Positions 38,785-46,545 of a stretch of 64,000 nt of DNA are shown in pieces. A program made the position numbers and the translations under genes. The stretch lies in the NCBI GenBank assembly GCA_028715985.1, contig JAQUQR010000007.1, positions 28,189 to 92,188 on the forward strand, given 5' to 3'. The first letter of the stretch is position 1, and each line of letters starts with the position of its first letter. The notes below the pieces were generated by a model. It was not told the origin of the DNA. It saw only the letters and a program-made list of their open reading frames with translations, and searched no databases. This DNA comes from Methanocellales archaeon. Lineage in GTDB: Archaea; Halobacteriota; UBA148.

Positions 38785-40176
38785 CTATTTTTTAATTTCA
38801 TTTTCAATTGCCCCCTCAACTTTTCTTTTTGCCTCTTCTAATAGTCCTTTGGCTTTCCTTCTTGCTTCATGAGATTGTTGGACAAGTGAGGCGATTTTTT
38901 GTTGGGTTTCTAGAGGTAGAATAGGAATTATTACCTCTTTTAAAGTTTCTTGGTTCAATCTCTGCTGAACACTTCCCCGGCTATTTTTGATCATAAAGCT
39001 TACTCCAATGAGGGTACCAAGATACAAAGCCAAATAATACGAGTTTAATTTTTCTTCATCAAATATCCTGATCCTAATAAGGTTGTCACTTATAGTTCCT
39101 CCTTCACACTCTTTGGGAATTCTGGCTGACAGTCCGATTGTTCCAACTCGAGTTACTACTACATCTCCTTCTTTTGCTTTCTTATCCTCAAGCTGATCTT
39201 CTGGTGCAATATAAACCAAATTGTTTGTGTCTATTGTTCCATTCTTTATGTCTGTCCCTCTGATGTATGGCTTTCCTTCATTTTTTAAGACATAATTTTC
39301 TGTATATTGCCCTGTTGTGACCTCAATAAATTTAATTCTCTTGATGAGTACAGTATCATATTTTTTAATTAGATGATTTTCGATTTCGTCATAAGCAGGC
39401 TGAAAATACTCTGCATCTACACGATGAACTCCGATTGACCGAGAAAGATTTGCAGTATAAGAAAGTTCATATTTTGGCTTGAAGTCCTTCAGTCCTAACT
39501 CTTCTAAAAGCAGGTTTTCGGCTTGGGTGTAGATATTTATTGATTTTCTATAAAAATCATAGAATTTTTCCCAGATATTTCTTATTTCATTTTGAAATTT
39601 TTTTGAAATTTTAGGAACTATTATGCTCTTTGTTTCTTCATGATTTAAATTATATTGAGCGGTAGGTCTTGCAATTCTACATACTTGTTTTCTTCCATAT
39701 TTTGAATAGAGGAAGGCAAATATATATTCTGGTAAGAAATCTGGAGTTCTTAGTCTTATTAGAGACATTGCTTGCGTAATGTTTGCTCTTGGAAAATCTT
39801 CTGGAACCAGTGCCACTCTCCCTATAACATCATGCGTTGCCCCAACAATATTTATTAAAACATCGTTTGGCTGTAATCTTGAGGATTTCAATTTTTCATC
39901 CAGATTTTCATCAATAAAGAAAGGCTCTTCAGAATTGATGTCAATGTAACCTTCTCGAATATTGACTGTTTTTAGTAGTATAATACCATTTTTTAAGTCG
40001 GGGTCTCTTTCTGGTGGAGTACTACCACTTGTAACAAAGCAACATTTACCAATTCGTAGACATTCTAATTGCCTTAAATTGTCCATAATATCCATATATT
40101 CAGGAGAATAAAATTCTGGGTCAATTCGATTTTGTAATTCGAGCTCTGATAATTTTACAACACTTGCTATAGCCAT
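38785..40176 (-). CDS. hsdS: Restriction-modification specificity subunit (HsdS/BcgB-like)
   Basis: A 463-residue protein with two target-recognition domains joined by helices: the first around residues 1-195, the second around 215-420 (YIRGTDIKNGTIDTNNLVYI, RVGTIGLSARIP, NSRGSVQQRLNQETLKEVIIPILPLETQ). The end is a long charged helix. It gives DNA sequence specificity to the adjacent nuclease-methyltransferase. The ATG chosen sits eight bases after GGAGG, five bases past the upstream stop. Confidence 0.9.
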   Translation of the reverse strand: MAIASVVKLSELELQNRIDPEFYSPEYMDIMDNLRQLECLRIGKCCFVTSGSTPPERDPDLKNGIILLKTVNIREGYIDINSEEPFFIDENLDEKLKSSRLQPNDVLINIVGATHDVIGRVALVPEDFPRANITQAMSLIRLRTPDFLPEYIFAFLYSKYGRKQVCRIARPTAQYNLNHEETKSIIVPKISKKFQNEIRNIWEKFYDFYRKSINIYTQAENLLLEELGLKDFKPKYELSYTANLSRSIGVHRVDAEYFQPAYDEIENHLIKKYDTVLIKRIKFIEVTTGQYTENYVLKNEGKPYIRGTDIKNGTIDTNNLVYIAPEDQLEDKKAKEGDVVVTRVGTIGLSARIPKECEGGTISDNLIRIRIFDEEKLNSYYLALYLGTLIGVSFMIKNSRGSVQQRLNQETLKEVIIPILPLETQQKIASLVQQSHEARRKAKGLLEEAKRKVEGAIENEIKK

Positions 40177-40181
40177 ATTTT

Positions 40182-42617
40182 TTACCTCCAAAAATCAACC
40201 CCCTGTTCTTTGGCAAATTTAACAAAAGCTTCTGCTATCTCATCTAAATCGTGGCCAATTTTTGGGTGTCCGTATTCATCTAAAACAAATTCGCCATTAG
40301 GACTTTTGATGTATCTGTACTCGCCCTTGTTATCCTTAAGCGGTTTTTGATTTATAGCAAAGAATATAGGATAATCCATCTCTTTCATAACCTTACCATC
40401 AAGCCAGAATTCTCTAAATTGTTCTGTTATCTTTTCTTGGTTCAAAACTGAGTGGATTTGTCCCCCTAATGTTCTTTGGGAGATTTCTTTATCGAGCTTT
40501 TTAACTTTGGTGTTTAAAGTTCTGATCTCCTTTTTTAATTCTGTCCTCTTCTCGTTTGAGATATCACTGTTTAATTCCTCCTGCTTCTCCTCTAAAAGAG
40601 TTTGTACTTCTTGTAATTCTTCAACTAAAACTTTAAGTGGCTTCTTTCTTTTAATTTCTTCAGTATCTTCAATTTCTTCTTTGTTATCTTCAATTTCTGA
40701 GCCTTCAATTTCTTCTAATTCTTCTCTTGTCTCGAAATAGGTTTCAATGAAAGATTTAAGTTCCTCAGGTAGCTCTTCCTCATCTACTGATTTATCCCAA
40801 TTGACATTTTGATATTTCTCTTTCAATTCTCCTATAAAATCGTCCCATCCCTCTTCATATCTGAGTTTAATCTCTTGAATTTTTTGCTTTGCTTCTTCTG
40901 TGTATTTCTGTATGAATAAAACGCTTGTTTTTGTCCCAGTATGGGGTTTAAAGGTATTTCCGTGCAAACCAACAACTGCTAAAATTCTCGCTTCGTCTAT
41001 AATGAACCTGCGGATATACTCAGTATTTGTATTATTCAACAACCCCTGCGGTAAAACTATTGCCATCCTTCCGCCAGGTCTTATAAACTGTAATGAACGA
41101 TTCAAGAAAAGGATATGCCGACCTATTTGTTTTACCAATCTACCATTTTTATCCGCCAATTGATAAAGTCTTAAAATATCCCTTTCTTTGACCGTACCTG
41201 CAAAAGGGGGATTAGTCATAAGAATATCAAAATCAAAATACAAAAACCTATTTTGATTGTCTCTATCATTCTCCAAGTCTTCAGGAAATCTTAAGAGTCT
41301 TGGTCTTAAACCTGCTTTTACTTCATCATTCCATGTCAAAGGATTTAATGAGTTCCCATGAGGACCACCACCATAGATGTGGGATTTGCCATCTCCAACT
41401 ATAAGGTTGATAGCTTTCGCTATTTTAACAGCTTCTTTCGCAAAATCTATACCATATATGTTGTTTTGTGCAAAATTTTTAGCAGGCGTGGACAATTCTT
41501 TACCAGTTATTACTCCACCAGCGATCCACATTACAGAATGCAAAAGAAAACCTGCCGAACCACAGGCAGGGTCTATAAGAAATTCATGAGATTTTGGGTT
41601 CATCATCTTTACAACCATATCTTCAACAGGTCGAGGCGTAAAGAACTGTCCCTCTTTCTTTTTAGATACCTCAGGAATCAGATACTCAAAAGCTTCGTCA
41701 ATTATTCTCAGATTAGAGTTGAACAATTTTATTTTTTCTAGAAACGATACACAAATTTTTAAATGGGTATCCATTAGTTCTATTCTATCTGTAGGTTCAA
41801 ATACCCCCGCCCACGTCCTCTTAGCGCCATCTAGGAGATTAGTTATAGCTCTCTTTACTTGTTCTGGACTTCTATCACCGACAAAAAATTCTAATTGATA
41901 GTTTGGATCATTGATCCCTTTCCATTCATCGTAAAGCTTGGCATAAATCAATTTAAAAATTTCATCAAATGCCTTAACTCCCGCATTCCCTAAAACAAGC
42001 TCCTCAAGGTCTAATAAAATTTTTTTAAGCGTGGTTTTACCTTGCTTTAGTTCATCGTGTTCCTCTAACCATCTAAGTGTCCATCTCTCAGTTAATATAT
42101 CCCGTAGAGTTTCTGAGATCTTGGGAATTCGTGGTATTTCTATGAATAAGTTAGGTTCTTCCCTATGAAGTCTTATTATTTCATTTCCGTTAGACCATAC
42201 ACCAATAGGGGTTCCTTCTGCATTACAATAACTTTTAAGTTGCTCTAAACCAGCGGTTCTACTTGGCCTCTTTACTTCAAACAAAATATAGTAATGTCTT
42301 AAATCCTCATGATAAACTACAATGTCCGCTGCTCCAGGCTCTACACGGGAGCCAAAATAAACAACTTTTTCAATATCTATTCGTTCCTTTGGATAGCCAT
42401 ATTCAGTAAGCAACCTATAAATCCAGAGTTGTCTGACTGCTTCTTCGGGTTTAGCTACTTTGAGTTTATCCTTAATTTGGCAATTTATATAATAATTCCC
42501 ATCCTGCACTGTTATCAATCTCTCAACAGCATTTATCTCATTTGCACTAAAAAGTGATAAGCCATGTTTAACATCCGGTGTAGAGAAGATTTTTTGGATT
42601 TTTGAACCGGTTGACAT
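40182..42617 (-). CDS. Fused nuclease-N6-adenine methyltransferase (BcgI-type RM protein)
   Basis: An 811-residue protein. Residues about 60-165 hold a PD-(D/E)XK nuclease domain of the HSDR_N kind (GAADIVVYHEDLRHYYILFEVKRPS). From about 225 follows an HsdM-like methyltransferase with the helical bundle, DPACGSAGFLLH (motif I) and TNPPFAG (motif IV). A long acidic coiled coil lies at about 640-720. No ATPase/translocase domain or HsdR gene is present, so with the adjacent specificity subunit it should cut as a BcgI-like (type IIB/IIG) enzyme rather than a type I enzyme. Confidence 0.87.
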   Translation of the reverse strand: MSTGSKIQKIFSTPDVKHGLSLFSANEINAVERLITVQDGNYYINCQIKDKLKVAKPEEAVRQLWIYRLLTEYGYPKERIDIEKVVYFGSRVEPGAADIVVYHEDLRHYYILFEVKRPSRTAGLEQLKSYCNAEGTPIGVWSNGNEIIRLHREEPNLFIEIPRIPKISETLRDILTERWTLRWLEEHDELKQGKTTLKKILLDLEELVLGNAGVKAFDEIFKLIYAKLYDEWKGINDPNYQLEFFVGDRSPEQVKRAITNLLDGAKRTWAGVFEPTDRIELMDTHLKICVSFLEKIKLFNSNLRIIDEAFEYLIPEVSKKKEGQFFTPRPVEDMVVKMMNPKSHEFLIDPACGSAGFLLHSVMWIAGGVITGKELSTPAKNFAQNNIYGIDFAKEAVKIAKAINLIVGDGKSHIYGGGPHGNSLNPLTWNDEVKAGLRPRLLRFPEDLENDRDNQNRFLYFDFDILMTNPPFAGTVKERDILRLYQLADKNGRLVKQIGRHILFLNRSLQFIRPGGRMAIVLPQGLLNNTNTEYIRRFIIDEARILAVVGLHGNTFKPHTGTKTSVLFIQKYTEEAKQKIQEIKLRYEEGWDDFIGELKEKYQNVNWDKSVDEEELPEELKSFIETYFETREELEEIEGSEIEDNKEEIEDTEEIKRKKPLKVLVEELQEVQTLLEEKQEELNSDISNEKRTELKKEIRTLNTKVKKLDKEISQRTLGGQIHSVLNQEKITEQFREFWLDGKVMKEMDYPIFFAINQKPLKDNKGEYRYIKSPNGEFVLDEYGHPKIGHDLDEIAEAFVKFAKEQGVDFWR

Positions 42618-42793
42618 CTTATTAGCCTCTATAACCTATATTTATCTTAGTTTTTATATTGTCCATGTGACTAAATAACCTTTGGGATTCTGGAAACTTC
42701 TAGGGGCTTTTGACATAAAACTTTTACTTGATAACTTTTGTGTCTTTGGTAACTAATGGAGGTGTATCTTATTTCAAAATCTCTAATATTTCC

Positions 42794-43189
42794 TTATCTT
42801 GAATTAAACAACGAGTTGATCTTCCCTCTCGTTTTTAACTTATCCATTTCATGGTTTTTTAGTTTCTCTTTAATTTGAAGATATACCTTAATTATAGCCT
42901 TTTTATCTCTCTTTGGCAACTTTGGAACATCCTGAAAAAGGCTGACTAACTCAGGCTCTTTTATCCCTAATTGCTCTATCTTCGATTCAAGTAAGAGATC
43001 GTCCAATTCCTTAAATGGAACTCTTAAGGCTTTGGCAATCTTTCTCAACTTCTCCTTTGAGGGGATGAACTTGCCCTTTTCAACCTCTGACATATAGCTA
43101 TTTGTAACATAGCCAAGCTTTTCAGCCAGCTGTTGCTGGGTTATACCCTTCTCCCCTCTTAATTTTCTCAACTTTCTTCCAAAATTCAT
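42794..43189 (-). CDS. XRE-family transcriptional regulator
   Basis: A 131-residue protein: MNFGRKLRKLRGEKGITQQQLAEKLGYVTNSYMSEVEKGKFIPSKEKLRKIAKAL is a full XRE helix-turn-helix, followed by a helical dimerisation tail. The ATG before the domain was preferred over an upstream TTG. It diverges from the proteasome-like gene; the tandem 20-bp repeats in the gap are its likely operators. Confidence 0.88.
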   Translation of the reverse strand: MNFGRKLRKLRGEKGITQQQLAEKLGYVTNSYMSEVEKGKFIPSKEKLRKIAKALRVPFKELDDLLLESKIEQLGIKEPELVSLFQDVPKLPKRDKKAIIKVYLQIKEKLKNHEMDKLKTRGKINSLFNSR

Positions 43190-43248
43190 ATCGTCTATAT
43201 CTGATATTAGCAAAGGTAGGACATATGTCAAGAGAGGGGGGACATAGG

Positions 43249-43288
43249 TAGGTCATAAAGCGTTTATGTAGGTCGTAAAGCGTTTATA
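43249..43288. promoter_or_regulatory. Tandem 20-bp operator-like repeats
   Basis: taggtcataaagcgtttatg is followed directly by the same sequence with three changes. Each holds an inverted repeat around GCG (CATAAA/TTTATG in the first copy). The second runs into TTTATATA, a TATA box for the gene at 43313. Likely bound by the divergent XRE regulator. Confidence 0.65.
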
Positions 43289-43312
43289 TAGTTAATCGAT
43301 ATAATGGTAACT

Positions 43313-44050
43313 ATGACATTGGTGATAGTTGTCTACGTTCCAGAAGGTATCGTAATGGCTTCAGATAGCCGACAGTCTGTAGCTATAAAAGGTAAGAAGC
43401 CCGATGGTAAGGAGATTAAATTCGAGACGGTTAATTCCGACGCTATTACGAAAACTTTCCTGCTCGAGGAACAACAAGTAGGGATTTCTACTTTTGGAGA
43501 GGATTTACTCGCTGGTGTCCCAATGGCAAGCCATATTAAAAAATTTATTGAAGAAGATTTAGTAGCTGCTGATGATGTAACTACCATTCCCAAAAAGTTA
43601 GTTGGATATTTCCGGGAATCATTTCCTACTGCAGGTGTTGGTTTTCATGTTGCTGGTTATAAGAAAAAGGATAAAGTCAGCATTCCCTACGTTTATTATT
43701 GCCATGTAGCTCAAAATATTGTTGAGAGAAGAAATATTAAACCTGATGGATCGCTTGATTATGGTGCTACTTGGTCCGGGCAAGTTGATGTTATCGTTTC
43801 TATTGTTAATCCAGTAATAGTTAAAGATGAGAAGGGTAATGATAAAGTCGTTCAATCTCCAGCGCCAATCATTTGGAAGGCAATGGCACTTCAAGATGCA
43901 ATTGACTTCGCGATTTATGCTATTCGAACTACCATTGATACTATGCGCTTTCAGGCACGCCCAAAAAATGTTGGGGGACCCATTGATGTTTTACTTTTAG
44001 TGCCTGAAGAAGCTAAATTCCTACAAAGAAAAGAATTAAGTGGCAGTTAA
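43313..44050 (+). CDS. Proteasome-fold Ntn hydrolase encoded on the element
   Basis: About 245 residues. From the second ATG the protein starts M-TLVIVVYVPEGIVMASDSR. If the methionine is removed, Thr1 is exposed and Asp is at position 17, as in proteasome beta subunits, and DAITKTFLL offers a lysine (46) in place of Lys33. GISTFGEDLLAGVPM and VDVLLLVPE-like strands follow. The start is supported by a TATA box about 24-30 bases upstream, which would give a leaderless transcript at this ATG. It is not an alpha or beta subunit of the housekeeping proteasome. Function unknown; a self-compartmentalised or small-molecule amidohydrolase is possible. Confidence 0.7.
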   Translation: MTLVIVVYVPEGIVMASDSRQSVAIKGKKPDGKEIKFETVNSDAITKTFLLEEQQVGISTFGEDLLAGVPMASHIKKFIEEDLVAADDVTTIPKKLVGYFRESFPTAGVGFHVAGYKKKDKVSIPYVYYCHVAQNIVERRNIKPDGSLDYGATWSGQVDVIVSIVNPVIVKDEKGNDKVVQSPAPIIWKAMALQDAIDFAIYAIRTTIDTMRFQARPKNVGGPIDVLLLVPEEAKFLQRKELSGS

Positions 44051-44108
44051 ATAGTTTTCAAGGAAATTATCAGAAATAGCTAATTGTCCACAGTTTTTGG
44101 TCTTGACA

Positions 44109-44155
44109 ATCGTATTTCTACGATATAAGCTAGGGTAATATCGTATTTTTGTGAT
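44109..44155. promoter_or_regulatory. Paired 16-bp palindromic operators upstream of a small XRE gene
   Basis: ATCGTATTTCTACGAT (44109-44124) is a perfect ATCGTA-N4-TACGAT palindrome. ATCGTATTTTTGTGAT (44140-44155) matches with two changes, exactly 31 bases further, three helical turns. A third copy lies after the gene. Confidence 0.72.
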
Positions 44156-44161
44156 TGAGCT

Positions 44162-44365
44162 ATGCCCAAGGCCAAGCCCACAAACCGAATAAGGGAAATT
44201 AGGAAAGGGAAGAGGATGAAACAAGCTGTGTTAGCTGATAAAGTTGGAGTTTTTCAATCGGAAATCTCAGAGATTGAGACTGGAGAGAGAAAGCCAAACA
44301 TCTATTTAGCAAAGAAGATTGCAAAGGTCTTGGGAAAAAGTGTAGATGAAATTTTTTTACCTTGA
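44162..44365 (+). CDS. Small XRE-family regulator
   Basis: A 67-residue protein that is a single XRE domain: RIREIRKGKRMKQAVLADKVGVFQSEISEIETGERKPNIYLAKKIAKVLG. It is flanked on both sides by copies of one 16-bp palindrome, so it probably represses itself and the downstream replication genes. Confidence 0.9.
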   Translation: MPKAKPTNRIREIRKGKRMKQAVLADKVGVFQSEISEIETGERKPNIYLAKKIAKVLGKSVDEIFLP

Positions 44366-44368
44366 TTT

Positions 44369-44384
44369 ATCATAATTTTACGAT
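44369..44384. promoter_or_regulatory. Third copy of the 16-bp operator, before a small downstream gene
   Basis: ATCATAATTTTACGAT matches the ATCGTA-N4-TACGAT palindrome with one change and ends five bases before the next ATG. Confidence 0.62.
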
Positions 44385-44389
44385 TTTAA

Positions 44390-44557
44390 ATGGCTAAAAA
44401 GAGGGGAGATAAATCAATTTATGACAAATACCGAGAGATCTTGAGGAGACCAAAGCTTTCAGATGAGGAAATAGACAAGATGAGGAAAAATATCAGGCTT
44501 TTGGCTTTAGCAATAACTGAACACGTTTTGAAATCAAAAGTTAATCAAATTTATTAA
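44390..44557 (+). CDS. Small helical protein, 55 residues
   Basis: Starts MAKKRGDKSIYDKYREIL and ends KSKVNQIY; charged and helical, with the middle LSDEEIDKMRKNIRLLALA. No known family. It follows the regulator by 25 bases and precedes the Rep_O-like gene by eight, so it belongs to the same plus-strand operon. An operator copy overlaps its upstream edge. Confidence 0.6.
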   Translation: MAKKRGDKSIYDKYREILRRPKLSDEEIDKMRKNIRLLALAITEHVLKSKVNQIY

Positions 44558-44565
44558 ATTAAACT

Positions 44566-44874
44566 ATGTCTTTCACCAAAATCGAAAACAGAATATTGGA
44601 AAAGATAATAACCTCAAACCTCACCAAGAGACAGCTTAAGGTCCTGCTTTTCATCATCAGGTTTTCTTTTGGCTTAAATAAAAAATATGCTGTCTTTGAC
44701 AAGAAGGATTTCTTCTATGCTGGGATATCTCCCTATCACGTTGAAGGTGAATCGAAGAAACTGATCGTAAGAGGAGTCATCAAGTGGAATCCTGAAAAAA
44801 GAATGTTTTGGATTAATCGAAACCTGAAGGAGTGGGTTGATAAAAAGCATAGAGTTGACTTTTTTAGAGGCTAA
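44566..44874 (+). CDS. Phage replication protein O N-terminal-like protein
   Basis: A 102-residue winged-helix protein resembling the DNA-binding domain of phage replication protein O: FTKIENRILEKIITSNLTKRQLKVLLFIIRFSFGLNKKYAVF, then a wing region. Rep_O proteins bind the origin and recruit a helicase. It is the first of a set of replication-like genes and probably initiates replication of the circular element. Confidence 0.75.
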   Translation: MSFTKIENRILEKIITSNLTKRQLKVLLFIIRFSFGLNKKYAVFDKKDFFYAGISPYHVEGESKKLIVRGVIKWNPEKRMFWINRNLKEWVDKKHRVDFFRG

Positions 44875-44893
44875 AAATTAACATTCTTTGACC

Positions 44894-45550
44894 ATGGAGA
44901 AGGGCTTCTGGGCCATTCCAAAATCTATTGCCAAAAGAAAAGATTTGAGCTTTAAGGCAAAGCTTATCACCGGAATCCTTTGGACGAGGAAGAATTCTGA
45001 TTTTGAGGCTTTTCCTTCGAGAAATTACATGGCCAATGCTTTGGGAGTTTCCACAGACACCATTGATAGAGGGATAAGGGAGCTAAAAGAAAAGGCAGGA
45101 CTCAAGGTAAAGAGAGAAGGGCTTAAAAGAAACAATCGCTACTTCTTTCCAGACTGGGATGAGTCCGCAGAATTGCCAAATTCTGACTCCGCAACCTTGC
45201 CCACTCAAGAGTCCGCAGCCCTGCCCACTCCCATAGTAAGAGAGAGTAATAAAGATAATACTGTCGTAGATGAAAGCTCATCTCTTGTAAAAGAAATTAT
45301 TTCTCACTTTAAAAGCAAGGTGAAGGAAGTAAAAGGCTACGACCCAGAGATAAGCTGGGCAAAAGAGAGCTGGCTGGTTAAACAGAGATTAGCAAAATAT
45401 GAGCCAGAGAAGCTAAAAGAGCTGATAAGCTGGTACTTGAGTTCAAAGCATTCGGAAAGGCTTGGCGATTCCCTGGCTGTTTGTCTCTCAACCAACATCA
45501 TCAACCTCTGGAAAGCCTCTAAGGCCAGCATCCCCTATTATTATCGTTAA
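44894..45550 (+). CDS. Winged-helix replication-initiation-like protein
   Basis: About 218 residues. The N-terminal part is a helix-turn-helix (FPSRNYMANALGVSTDTIDRGIREL) like that of phage replisome organisers; a low-complexity linker rich in Ser/Ala/Leu/Pro follows (NSDSATLPTQESAALPTP); the C-terminal domain (EISWAKESWLVKQRLAKYEPEKLKELISWYL) resembles DnaD-like or helicase-loader domains. The ATG was chosen over an upstream TTG. Likely partner of the Rep_O-like protein. Confidence 0.68.
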   Translation: MEKGFWAIPKSIAKRKDLSFKAKLITGILWTRKNSDFEAFPSRNYMANALGVSTDTIDRGIRELKEKAGLKVKREGLKRNNRYFFPDWDESAELPNSDSATLPTQESAALPTPIVRESNKDNTVVDESSSLVKEIISHFKSKVKEVKGYDPEISWAKESWLVKQRLAKYEPEKLKELISWYLSSKHSERLGDSLAVCLSTNIINLWKASKASIPYYYR

Positions 45551-45565
45551 GTCACTATCTATCCT

Positions 45566-45850
45566 ATGATCACTCCTTATCAAAAGGGCTATCAAGCGGA
45601 GTTAGAGCTTATTAGAAGGCTGAAAAGAAGAAAGGATTTCTATACTGTTTTGAGGTCTGCTGGTTCTCGGTCTTACTTTGACATCGTTGCAATCGGCAGG
45701 AACAGAATCCTTCTCATTCAAGTCAAATCAGGAAAGGGAAAGTTCAGAAATGAGAGGGAGAAGTTGAGGAAGCTGAAGGTTCCCAGATGCGCTAGAAAGC
45801 AGCTGAAAATCTATCAAAAAGGGAGATGGAAAACCGTCTCTGTTAAATGA
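45566..45850 (+). CDS. Hjc-like Holliday junction resolvase-type nuclease
   Basis: A 94-residue PD-(D/E)XK protein: KGYQAELELIRRLKRRKDFYTVLRSAGSRSYFDIVAIGRNRILLIQVKSG has the E...GSxxxFDIV...QVKSG pattern of archaeal Hjc, with Asp, Gln/Val-Lys at the active site. Basic C-terminus. It may resolve replication or recombination intermediates of the element. Confidence 0.82.
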   Translation: MITPYQKGYQAELELIRRLKRRKDFYTVLRSAGSRSYFDIVAIGRNRILLIQVKSGKGKFRNEREKLRKLKVPRCARKQLKIYQKGRWKTVSVK

Positions 45851-45898
45851 TCCTTTTTGCCACCAATCCAGTTCCCAAGACTTGATTTTGGAGATTGA

Positions 45899-45936
45899 GT
45901 TGGTGGATTTCCCACCAGTTGGTGGATCTCCCACCG
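45899..45936. repeat. Two tandem 19-bp hairpin-forming repeats
   Basis: gttggtggatttcccacca is followed directly by gttggtggatctcccaccg. Each can fold with TGGTGG/CCACCA arms. They lie between the Hjc-like gene and the next gene and may be iterons, an operator pair or RNA hairpins. Confidence 0.78.
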
Positions 45937-45955
45937 AAAAAAAGAGGTGAGGCAA

Positions 45956-46363
45956 ATGGAACAGAAGATAGGAGAAAAGATAGATCTCTACTGCGAAATA
46001 TATGAGCAAGCCTACAAGAAGGTCTCTAAGGTCAGTCCAGACAATGCCAGAGAGGTAACTGGAAGGATATTTGGAGAGGTAGCCAGAGACCTAAGAAGTG
46101 AACTGATCTCTCAGCTGAGGAGAGATGAAAACAATCAAGAGGGTGGCACAGGGAGTGGCGGATCAAAGGGTAATAAAAAGCCAGCTACAGAGAAGCAAAG
46201 GCACGCACTGCATAAATTTGGAGTGGAAACCCTTCCAGAGGATCTCAGCTTGAAGGATGCCTCAGATATCCTGAATGAGCTGATCGGTCTTGCTCAAGAC
46301 GAGGACAGTGAAGCGCTGAATGAAAGAGTCAAGGAGCTGAACGAGAACTATAGAAGCCTCTAA
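45956..46363 (+). CDS. Acidic helical protein with a PATEKQ-type C-terminal domain
   Basis: A 135-residue protein. The N-terminal half is helical (IDLYCEIYEQAYKKVSKV), a Gly/Ser linker follows (EGGTGSGGSKGNKK), and the end (PATEKQRHALHKFGVETLP, SLKDASDILNELI) is a short helical domain seen in many phage and plasmid DNA-metabolism proteins. The start follows GAGGTGAGG. A role with single-strand DNA or recombination is guessed only from the domain's usual setting. Confidence 0.6.
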   Translation: MEQKIGEKIDLYCEIYEQAYKKVSKVSPDNAREVTGRIFGEVARDLRSELISQLRRDENNQEGGTGSGGSKGNKKPATEKQRHALHKFGVETLPEDLSLKDASDILNELIGLAQDEDSEALNERVKELNENYRSL

Positions 46364-46385
46364 TAGTTCTTTAAAAACCAAAGAG

Positions 46386-46447
46386 CCAAAGGGCAATTAG
46401 GATTTGATTATTTTCTTGTTTGTAGAAACTTGAATAAAGCCCTTTGG
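46386..46447 (+). terminator. Inverted repeat with a T-rich tail
   Basis: CCAAAGGGC and GCCCTTTGG form 9-bp perfect arms 44 bases apart and are followed by tttctttttatat. It lies about 20 bases after the gene at 45956 and may end the replication operon. Confidence 0.5.
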
Positions 46448-46545
46448 TTTCTTTTTATATCTTTAATTAATGGGGACGTTTTTCAGGGATTTCATACACG
46501 GATCGAAGGGATGTATCCCTTTACCACCTAAATAACTAAAAATCT

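Noticed and set aside
38785..42617. Classical type I restriction system
   Set aside because: No HsdR helicase gene is present, and the nuclease is fused to the methyltransferase.
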